This document shows positions 8,101-15,365 of a DNA stretch of 15,365 nucleotides, piece after piece. The notes beneath the pieces are model-generated. The model saw only the letters and a list, made by a program, of their open reading frames with translations. It ran no database searches and was not told where the DNA came from. The stretch is from Tieghemiomyces parasiticus (Eukaryota > Kickxellomycota > Dimargaritomycetes > Dimargaritales > Dimargaritaceae). How positions within the stretch are numbered: the stretch's first letter is position 1; each line of letters opens with the position of its first letter. Location of the stretch: assembly GCA_027575765.1 (NCBI GenBank), contig JANBPT010001063.1:1-15365 (forward strand). The letters run 5' to 3'. The position numbers and the translations under genes were made by a program.

Positions 8101-11100
8101 ATGTGGTCAAGCGCCGTGCCGTCGAATATGCCCATGCCCTCACCCACGACGAGTTTCTAGAACGATACCGTCCTGTTGTCGACTCCCTTAAGCTGGACAG
8201 CGCCCGGGACGCCCGTAGCCGCTGTGATGCCGCCGGTTCGATGATCGGTTGGGGCTACAACGACATGGCCGTTGGTCACCGCCGCGTGTTCCTTAGCTTC
8301 ACCGCCTGGCGGGATCTGGAGGATAATCTCCGCGCACTCGAGAAGGCTCAGAATCCCCACCTGCACCGTGAGGAAGGTGGCGATGGCTATGCGGCGCCTA
8401 TCACGGCCTCACCTGTGGCCGGGGCCCACGAATCGGTGGGATCCTACGAGTCGCACGACGGCCTGATCCAGAACATGGGGCCTCGAGGTACGGTTGGCTC
8501 CAGCGCCCGCCTGGGTGGCGCAGCCCGCGGACCCTTCATGGGCGCTGCCCTGGGCGGCGAGGACGCCCGGTCCTACTACAGCGACGATGACTACACGGCC
8601 GACCGTGCCGAGGACACCGTGTCCAACGTTGACTCTGACCAGCTGGGTAGCCGGAAACATGACCAAGACCTCAAGCACCCCACCGCCGCTGACCCCATGC
8701 TGCCCAGTAAGGAGGCCCCCGGCGACGCCCTAGACCGTGAGGCGTCCGACAAGCCGCGTACGACCGCCGTTCGCCGACGCTGGCTCTGCTGTACCTGGGC
8801 CTTGACCTGGTGGATCCCCTCGCCCTTAATCTCATGCTGCGGTCGGCTTAAGCGCAAGGACCAGCAGATCGCCTGGCGGGAGAAGGTCGCCCTGTGTATC
8901 CTCATTGCCTTTATGTGTGGCGTGACCATCTTCTGGATCGCCATCCTGGGTCCCATTATCTGCCCACATCAGAACGTCTTCAGTATGTTTGAGGTACAGG
9001 ACAAGACTACCACGGATAAGCCCTACTTCGCACTGCGCGGTAATGTCTACACCATGAAGGGGTTCAATCACCACGACGTAGCCAACACCTACCTCGTCAA
9101 GACCTACGCCGGCAAGGATCTGACCAACACTTTGTTCCCCATTCAGCTCAGCCTTGAGTGCCCCGGCTACAACCTGGACCCGCGCCTTGCCCTAACCAAC
9201 CAGACCTCGCTATACACGGACGCCTACGCGCACGACCATCGCTACTATCGCCACCCCGGCAACCTCCGCAACTGGTACCGATCCATTGTACTGCCCACCC
9301 TTAATCGCAAGTATTACGTGGGCCAAGTCGCAGTCGACCCGGCCACCGTGGCTAAGAACGGCGGCGGCGGGGGTCCTAACAACCAGGTGCAGTACCAGTG
9401 CATTATCAACGACGAGGTGTTCGACCTGACCAACTACATCAACTACCAGGGTGTGCCCTACTTCATCGATGCCGACGGGAACCAGGCCGCTATGCCTGGT
9501 GACCTCAAGTCGTCATTCCTGGACCAGCGCCTGGTGGAACTGTTCCGCCAGAACCCCGGCATGGACATCACCAAGACGTTTAATGAGATCTTTGGCGTCG
9601 CCGGCCCTAATCTTAACAAGGTACTCACTTGCATGCGTCGCGTGTTTTACATGGGCACGGTCGATAAGCGCAACTCCGCGCAGTGCTACTTCGCCAACTA
9701 CATTATGCTGGCCGCGTCCATTGCCTTGGCTTCCATCATCCTGTTTAAGTTCATCGCCGCCCTGCAGCTCGGGTCGCGCCGCGAACCCGAGGATCACGAT
9801 CGCTTCGTCATCCTCAATGTGCCCTGCTACACCGAGGGCGAGGAGTCACTCCGCAAGACCATCGACTCGTTGGTGGTACTCAAGTACGACGATAAGCGCA
9901 AGTTGCTTTTCATCGTCGCCGACGGTATGATCGTGGGCAGTGGCAATGACCGCCCCACCCCACGGATTGTCCTAGATATTCTCGGCGTCGACCCTTCCAT
10001 CGACCCTGAACCTTTGAGTTACGTGGCCCTGGGCGACGGCCAACGCCAGCACAACATGGCCAAGGTGTACTCTGGCCTGTACGAAAAGTCGGGCCATACC
10101 GTGCCCTACCTGGTTGTGGCTAAGACGGGCAAGTTCAACGAACGGTCCCGCCCGGGTAACCGTGGTAAGCGCGACTCGCAGATCATCCTCATGAACTTCT
10201 TCAATCGCGTGCACTTCAACAAGCCCATGACCCCGATGGAACTCGAGATGTACCACCAAATCAAGAACGTCATTGGTGTCAACCCGGTCTTTTACGAGTA
10301 CGTTCTTTTCGTCGACGCCGACACGGAGGTGTTTCCAGACTCGCTCAACCGCATGGTGTCCTGTATGATCCACGACTCCAAGCTCATGGGCATCTGTGGT
10401 GAAACCCATCTGTCCAACGAAAAGTCGACCTGGATCACCATGATCCAGGTGTACGAGTACTTCATTTCGCATCACATGGCCAAGGCCTTCGAGTCTCTGT
10501 TCGGCTCCGTCACCTGTCTTCCCGGGTGTTTCTGCATGTACCGCCTTCGCACTCCCGAGAAGAACAGCCCGCTCCTCATTTCCAACCTGGTCATTGAGGA
10601 GTACTCGGAGAACAGCGTTGACACCCTGCACAAGAAGAACCTGCTGTCGCTCGGTGAGGACCGGTTCTTGACCACCCTCATGCTCAAACACTTCCCGTTC
10701 AACAAGATGAAGTTCACGCCCGACGCCGAGTGTAAGACAAACGCTCCCGACACGTGGTCCGTGCTCCTCTCGCAGCGCCGCCGTTGGATTAACTCGACCA
10801 TCCACAACCTGTTTGAACTGGTGTTCCTACCGCGCCTGTGTGGGTTCTGCTGCTTCTCGATGCGGTTCATTGTGTTTGTCGACCTCTTCTCCACCCTGAT
10901 TATGCCGGCCACTGTTGTGTACCTCGTGTACCTCATCTACCAGTGTGCCGCGAACCCGGACAACCTTCCCATTATCTCGCTCATCCTACTGGCGGCGGTA
11001 TACGGTCTGCAAGCCATCATCTTCATCCTCAAGCGACAGTGGCAGCACATTGGCTGGATGATCGTGTACATCATCGCCATCCCAGTGTTTATGTTTTTCA

Positions 11101-11981
11101 TCCCGCTCTACTCGTTCTGGCACTTTGACGACTTCTCGTGGGGTACCACGCGTACTGTGGTGGGCGAGAAGGGTAAGCAGCTGCACGTGGCCGATGAGGG
11201 CAAGTTCGACCCGGCGTCCATCCCGACCAAGAAGTGGTCCGAATACGAGCAGGAGCTATGGGAGATGGGTAGCCAGGGCTCGCACGACTCGTACACCTCC
11301 GGCCATACTCAGGGTTCGTACCGCAGCCGTCCCGGCAGCCGCGCCATGTCCCACCATGTCCCATCCCCAGGGTCCGTCTACCATGGTGAGGGGCCTTCCT
11401 TCATGGGCGGTGGCCCGGCTAACCGCTCGTCCCAAGCCGTGTCCGCCTACGGTGGTGGTGGCGCCCTTCCCTATGCCACTGGCGGAGGCCCCGCCAACCG
11501 GCAGTCTCGTTCCCTCGACCGCTTGTCGCGTGCCCAGTCCAGCTACGATATGGAGATGACTCAGATGGGTGGGGCACCAGGTATGGTTGGGGTGCCGCCT
11601 GTGAGGTACTCGACCGTCTCGGGCATTCAGAACCTCGACGCGGCCTACGGCGGCGGTGGTCGCATGTCCACAGCCTACCACTCTCAACCCGGTAGCGGCG
11701 GGGCCTCGCCCAACATGCCGGCCCGTCCTCACTCGCCGGCAGTGTCGGTGCGAAGTGCGACGCCCAACCCACAGCTCCTTCTTGGTGGTATGCCGTTCCA
11801 CGGCCCGTCCGACGACGAGATTCTCGCTGAGATTCGCCAGATTTTGGATCACGCCAATCTCATGACCATCACCAAGAAGCAGGTGCGCGACGAGCTCTCT
11901 GACCGGTTCGGCGTTGATATGCTCCCCAAGAAGGAGTACATTAACAATTGTATCGAAATGATCCTCCAGGGCAAGCTCTAG
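5120..11981 (+). CDS. Class V chitin synthase with N-terminal myosin motor-like domain; join(5120..5463,6347..11981), 1,992 aa
   Basis: Polymerises N-acetylglucosamine from UDP-GlcNAc into chitin at the plasma membrane (CsmA/ChsV-type). Exon 1 encodes residues 1-114 and two bases of Ser115; exon 2 supplies the rest. Joining restores SGDSGSGKSEN, the motor P-loop (116-125). Other motor motifs are switch I NRNASRFG (168-175) and switch II DLFGFQ (396-401); a basic/proline-rich insert (about 600-645) resembles loop 2. The motor ends near residue 785 with no clear IQ motif. A disordered linker follows, then membrane segments near 927-947 and 961-986, a cytochrome b5-like region (about 1005-1055, with a second part near 1133), and a segment at 1233-1255. 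The catalytic domain has VADG (Asp1307), DAD (1438-1440), EDR (1552-1554) and QRRRW (1591-1595), all intact. Three more membrane segments (about 1621-1710) precede SWGTTR (1712-1717), a Gly/Ser-rich tail, and a DEK_C domain (about 1935-1992) ending at the stop. ATG 5120 is chosen because the in-frame upstream ATG (4970) is blocked by TAA, and the N-terminus matches family length. Its context is weak (C at -3). Starting at ATG 6378 would lose the P-loop. Class VI/VII is less likely because the P-loop is present. Confidence 0.95.
5464..6346 (+). other. 883-nt phase-2 intron splitting the codon just before the motor P-loop
   Basis: The donor is AG before GTAGGT (5464-5469). The acceptor is CCCGTAG ending at 6346, and a branch-like GCTAAC has its branch A at 6292, 54 nt before the acceptor. 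Splicing joins 'ag' to 't' as Ser115 and restores the motor P-loop in frame, which is strong evidence for both sites. It is long for a fungal intron and the only one found in a gene of almost 6 kb. Unspliced RNA meets TAG at 5465-5467 and would give a 115-residue fragment. An alternative acceptor-like CTACAG ends at 6218, but its use shifts frame and reaches TGA at 6379-6381. It is C/T-rich but contains about ten ATG, so it is not ATG-depleted like the leader. I saw no nested gene or snoRNA boxes. Confidence 0.93.
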
Positions 11982-12020
11982 ACCCCCTGACCCACCGTCT
12001 CGGTCCGCATTCGCCGTTCA

Positions 12021-12030
12021 CCCCCCCCCC
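12021..12030. repeat. Homopolymer C10 run in the 3' UTR
   Basis: Ten consecutive C, 40 nt after the chitin synthase stop codon. It is the fourth C9-C10 run of the window and the only one within a likely transcript. Confidence 0.9.
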
Positions 12031-12389
12031 ATCTTCCTCCCCTCCTCCTTCAAAACCTGGACCCAGTTTCCACTTGTCGTTGGCCAGGCAGCAAGTGGTT
12101 TACCACCATTGTCCCCCCTTCCAATGTCTCTCATCTCGCTCCCATTTCAGCCATTCTCCTCTCAGACTTTTTATTATCTTTTTCTTTCTTTAGGATCTCT
12201 GGCCTCAACCGATTTCTTGACCCCGCTCATTCCGTGTTTTAATTGCGCTTAATTGTTTGAAATCCGTACCTCACCCTATTAGTATAACCCACCCTCTTAT
12301 ACCCTTCTCTAACTCAACACCACCATTCCCACACCGCTCCACCCATTCCAAGCGCTGGACCTTAGTGTTCTTCTCTCTTATTAATACAT

Positions 12390-12395
12390 AATAAA
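12390..12395 (+). terminator. Candidate polyadenylation signal AATAAA
   Basis: A canonical AATAAA lies 409 nt after the chitin synthase stop, in an AT-rich patch and followed within 20 nt by a T-rich stretch (about 12408-12419). It coincides with the end of the pyrimidine-rich tract. Fungal signals are degenerate, so an earlier site is possible. Confidence 0.5.
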
Positions 12396-12460
12396 CGCAT
12401 CCCTTAATTATTTTTTTTATGACTCGAATAATGTGCAGCTGAGCGACATAACAATTATAG

Positions 12461-12482
12461 TATTATTATTATTGTTATTTTT
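12461..12482. repeat. ATT-rich simple repeat, copy A
   Basis: Four ATT units, then GTTATTTTT. It closely resembles the 22-nt repeat at 12988-13009, about 527 bp downstream and in the same orientation. Confidence 0.75.
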
Positions 12483-12987
12483 GGCGGAAGCGGTGAGCTA
12501 CGCGCAGGGTAGCATTAGTCAATCTCACCTTGAGGTTGCCCGAATGGTTAGCGCCTGGAGAATGGGAGGCGGAGCTAAATTTGTTGGAGTACGGGATGGC
12601 CGGAAGCACCGGACCATCTGTTAAATACCAACGCGCCCTCAGAGCCGTTATCAAGGAGCTGTAGGCAGAGATTGGCGGCGATCCAGTGGGGAGGAGTTTC
12701 GGGATACTCAGAGTACCCGGCGGTCTTAGCAGCCATCACCAAAGTATTTATCCAAGAACCTCCAGGTACACCTCCTCCCTCCCAATGTATTGACGACCAT
12801 CTCGCAGACCGACTGACGAGGTGTCCCTAACGAATGTCCGCTGCCAATGCCCTCTGTAACCGCAACTTCGGTATCTATTGTGGTATGCAAATTTAGGTGT
12901 GTCACGAAGGAAGGCGGTGAGACTGTCAAATATATATCCGCAGTGCAACATGTCAGTACCAACACGACATGCGTATGTATGTATACG

Positions 12988-13009
12988 TTATTATTATTAT
13001 TTATTTTTT
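12988..13009. repeat. ATT-rich simple repeat, copy B
   Basis: Four TTA units, then TTTATTTTTT. It is preceded by GTATGTATGTATACG. Same orientation and almost the same sequence as copy A; independent low-complexity expansion is the simplest explanation. Confidence 0.75.
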
Positions 13010-13324
13010 CGGACCACCCTTTTTTTGTTAGCATCGAATTGGGCCATGTTATTGCTGGGTATGCGTGTGTCTAATACTGCCAGTCCGGAAGGCATTGGAC
13101 TGGGGAGCAGAAAGAGTGAAGAACTAGAATATGACTGCTCTTGGAGTTTCTGAAGTGTAAAGTAAAGTGGCCAATCGTGCACATAAGCCTCAGCACCGTA
13201 AAGTTGCGGCCCCATTCAGAATGTATAGGGTGCTGCCACGTCAGATTCTCCACTTACCAGCGAGTTCTCACGCCGTCGTGGAAAGTATCTTCTTTCTCTT
13301 CACTTGGTTCCTGAGACGGCAGGG

Positions 13325-13344
13325 CTGTAACGCTAGTGTTACAG
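13325..13344. repeat. Imperfect 20-bp palindrome
   Basis: CTGTAAC at 13325-13331 and GTTACAG at 13338-13344 form seven-base arms around GCTAGT, whose CTAG core is itself palindromic. It could be a dimer-binding site or a short hairpin. No adjacent gene is recognised. Confidence 0.5.
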
Positions 13345-14578
13345 GGAGCAACGGGCCATGCCATGTGGAGACTTGACAGGTGTAAGTTACTAACGTTGTC
13401 AGCTTGGTGGGAGAGGAGGAGGAGGAAGACACCTAGCACGGCCACCCATACCTAAGTGTGGTTATTCTGATAGTGTACAATGACTACAGGTGCTGTTAAG
13501 GTGATGATAAAAACCTGGCCCATCTGGGGCTTGGTTTCCACCGTGTAAGTGAGGGTTGTGCCCTGGAAACCGGCAGGCCACAGGACCGGTGCCTTAATCT
13601 TAAACTCGATTGGCGTGCCAACCCTCTCCCGTCATTCGCGTGGAGGGGTTGCAACAATATACTGCCCCACCGTAATCAAATTTGTTTTAACCCGTCCACC
13701 CCTCCTCTTCAAACTACTCCGCACCATGACAATTTTTGGTCACGTAAAGATCAACGTACAGCTTCCCCCTTACCACATCGTTTTTATTATACGTGTATAC
13801 CCCTCCTTTTTTTAACCCTCACTCCTTCTTTCATTTTTTCTACCTGCTTTTCAGTTTACTGGCTCAAGGAGATTGGTGGGACTAGGTAGGGCGGAGTGGT
13901 TGGATGAGAGGAGAAGCGAAACGAAGCAAAGCAAAGAAGGGATCGACCTGATGGTTGCAGCTGGAGTGGGAGGCTGCAGGATCGTGAGTGCTCCACTACG
14001 GACCACTCCAATTTTCGCCTAGACAGATGGCTATATCGGAGCGTACGAGCAAATCAATTAGGCCTGAATCTTGGTAGATAACGTCTTTTCACGTGGTTTC
14101 CAAGCTCCTGTGTGGCTTTGAGAGCTCGGCATGCGGGGCTAAATAGCTGCCCTGGCTTTAAATAGAGCTTATAGGACCTGTGTAGTGGTCGGCTTCCTCT
14201 GAGCTTGCCCATATAAATCAAACCATTGATTAGGATACGTGCCGTCCGTCTCTCCCGACCACGGCGCCCTGGACTGATGGCACACTTACTCGGCAGGACC
14301 CGACGGAACCGTAAAATAAATCGTCGAGGCGAGGCATAATCTAATCGACGACTGGTCACTCTACAACAAAGCCGTAGGATCGCATCCAAGCGCCGCTCTT
14401 TTCCTCCATGGAATATGGTCGACAGACATGGGTAGATCACTTTGCCCTCATACCCAATCGTGCTCCTCTCCCTCGCTTGCCTAGCCGTATACCAGTTTCG
14501 GCGCTGGCTGCCCCACCCCCGCACCACCTTCCCCTTGCTGCACAGAACCCTAGCTCGCCGGATTCTGGGTTGCTAGCA

Positions 14579-14601
14579 ATATATATATATATATATATAT
14601 A
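14579..14601. repeat. (AT)11 microsatellite
   Basis: Eleven uninterrupted AT units plus one A, then CGTACC. It lies about 150 bp before the start of the second ATG-poor pyrimidine-rich tract. Likely to vary in length between strains. Confidence 0.95.
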
Positions 14602-14744
14602 CGTACCACGTCCGCGCTCGGACCCATTAGATCTATATTTAACCATTATGTGTAGTACGTTGTCCCATGCCACCGCACTGAATGATCGTTACCTCCGGGC
14701 GATACCCCACTGGCCTGCTTTCTCCGCTTCCTGTCCTACGTTTA

Positions 14745-15365
14745 ACTGATTCTCCACCGACTTACTTGACTTAGGGGCTGTCACCTTTCCTGCATTCTTC
14801 TCCTCGCCTTCCTGCCTTCTCGCCCTTTCTCTGACTCGAGTTTTCCTCACCTACTTGCCCATCCTACGCCACCAACCCGTCCTCCCCAGCCTTCCCCGCT
14901 TACCCCATACTTCTACCCTGCCATACTTTATGTCACGGGTGGCTTCTCGCCGGGACGTCTACCTTCCGTCGAGCAATTGTGAAGGGTCCGTCAGGAGTGC
15001 ACCCTTTGTTGGGCTTTTTTTCTCATCTGGGATTTTTGGAGTGTGGGTGTGTATACGCTGTCCCGCACCCTCACCCACCTCTCATCTTCACTTGCCGAAG
15101 CCCCACTATTGGTTTCTTTCCCAGCCACTCGCCATTTTTCACACCGATCCACGCCTCCGCCCCCTAAAACACCACACCCTTCAGCTCTATTTCCAGCCCC
15201 ACAGTCGGCCTCCCCCACACCGCGCTCCGGCCCCTCCACCACTTGTTGTATACCATCCCTGCTTTTTAAACCCCGGGTTGTGGCCTCTCCCCCCTCCTGC
15301 AGCCAGGAACACATTTAACTTAGACGCACATCCATAAGCACTAGCCCACACAGTACTCCCTTCCG
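14745..15365 (+). promoter_or_regulatory. Probable promoter/leader of another + strand gene beginning beyond the window
   Basis: The + strand again becomes C/T-rich (43 of 60 at 15181-15240). In about 620 nt I count a single ATG (14930), against three in the 60 nt at 14641-14700. This repeats the pattern in front of the chitin synthase gene. The lone ATG opens a 135-codon frame to TAA 15335-15337; its Pro-, His- and Ser-rich product looks like translated CT-rich DNA, so I treat it as a possible uORF, not a gene. No coding exon is visible before the window ends. Confidence 0.4.

Larger units (their letters stand above)
11982..12420 (+). other. Probable 3' UTR of the chitin synthase gene
   Basis: From the stop codon to about 12420 the + strand stays pyrimidine-rich (46 of 60 at 12001-12060), matching the gene's leader and intron, and then changes abruptly. 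It contains a C10 run at 12021-12030, several T-rich tracts and an AATAAA near the end. The boundary is inferred from composition and the signal, not from transcript data. Confidence 0.55.
12421..14744. other. Intergenic spacer, no intact gene recognised
   Basis: Between the chitin synthase 3' end and the next pyrimidine-rich tract I find no intact gene. The longest open frame is 157 codons on the - strand (14527-14054), starts at GTG, and has no recognisable motif. Two stretches read as protein-like frames interrupted by single stops (12497-12793 on +; 13739-13254 on -); they are described in the findings as possible decayed genes. The spacer also holds two similar ATT-rich repeats, a 20-bp imperfect palindrome, an AT microsatellite, and an abrupt switch from pyrimidine-rich to purine-rich sequence at about 13860. 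Confidence 0.5.

Noticed and set aside
9972..10805. 277-codon open frame on the - strand
   Set aside because: It lies wholly inside exon 2 opposite the catalytic domain of the chitin synthase. Strong C/G third-position bias creates long antisense open frames, and the same explains the 227-, 198- and 176-codon - frames within exon 2.
6378..11981. Taking ATG 6378 as the start of the chitin synthase
   Set aside because: It would remove exon 1 and cut the protein just after the P-loop Lys. The codons upstream of it (6348-6377) encode the conserved P-loop and join in frame to exon 1.
12530..12620. Possible tRNA gene with A-box-like (12536-12555) and B-box-like (12583-12595) sequences
   Set aside because: No acceptor stem, anticodon stem or T stem pairs, and the B box has three mismatches to the consensus I compared. 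Kept only as a weak SINE-relic idea.
13501..13507. GTGATGA resembling a C box of a C/D snoRNA
   Set aside because: No CTGA D box occurs in the following 120 nt, and no terminal stem was seen.
14054..14527. 157-codon - strand open frame
   Set aside because: It starts at GTG, is Arg/Leu-rich without motifs, and its codon use is unlike the known gene. Length alone is not convincing in about 2.3 kb of spacer read in six frames.
1..15365. CRISPR array, rRNA genes or intact transposon
   Set aside because: There are no regularly spaced direct repeats, no rRNA-like sequence, no terminal inverted repeats with a transposase, and no reverse transcriptase motifs.

Overview
The window looks like nuclear DNA of a fungus. 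It carries one complete large gene with a single phase-2 intron. The gene encodes a class V chitin synthase, with a myosin-like motor fused to a chitin synthase, an architecture typical of fungi. Motor-region sequence such as DLFGFQ, and a long intron and long intergenic spaces for a fungus, make me lean to an early-diverging (zygomycete-grade) fungus. That placement is inference only. Codons in the chitin synthase gene end mostly in C or G.

Layout. Positions 1-180 (+) hold the last 59 codons of a patatin-type phospholipase, most like NTE1 (lysophospholipase / neuropathy target esterase homologue). Positions 181-2940 are a non-coding spacer with microsatellites, poly-C runs and small palindromes. 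Positions 2941-5119 are a pyrimidine-rich, ATG-poor tract ending at the chitin synthase start; I read it as promoter plus an unusually long 5' leader with five short upstream ORFs. Positions 5120-11981 are the chitin synthase gene: exon 1 at 5120-5463, an 883-nt intron, and exon 2 at 6347-11981, giving 1,992 residues. The intron interrupts the Ser codon just before the motor P-loop. Positions 11982 to about 12420 are a pyrimidine-rich 3' UTR with an AATAAA. Positions about 12421-14744 are a spacer of mixed composition with simple repeats and weak traces of decayed reading frames. From about 14745 to the end the DNA is again pyrimidine-rich and nearly free of ATG, which suggests the promoter/leader of another + strand gene starting beyond the window.

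Both recognised proteins act at membranes: NTE1 in ER phospholipid turnover, and the chitin synthase at the plasma membrane and its secretory vesicles. Nothing suggests they are co-regulated beyond adjacency. I saw no tRNA, rRNA, CRISPR array or intact mobile element. No wholly new system is evident. The most interesting signals are the ATG-depleted leader with clustered uORFs, the large intron placed exactly at the P-loop, and a palindromic TATA-like element.
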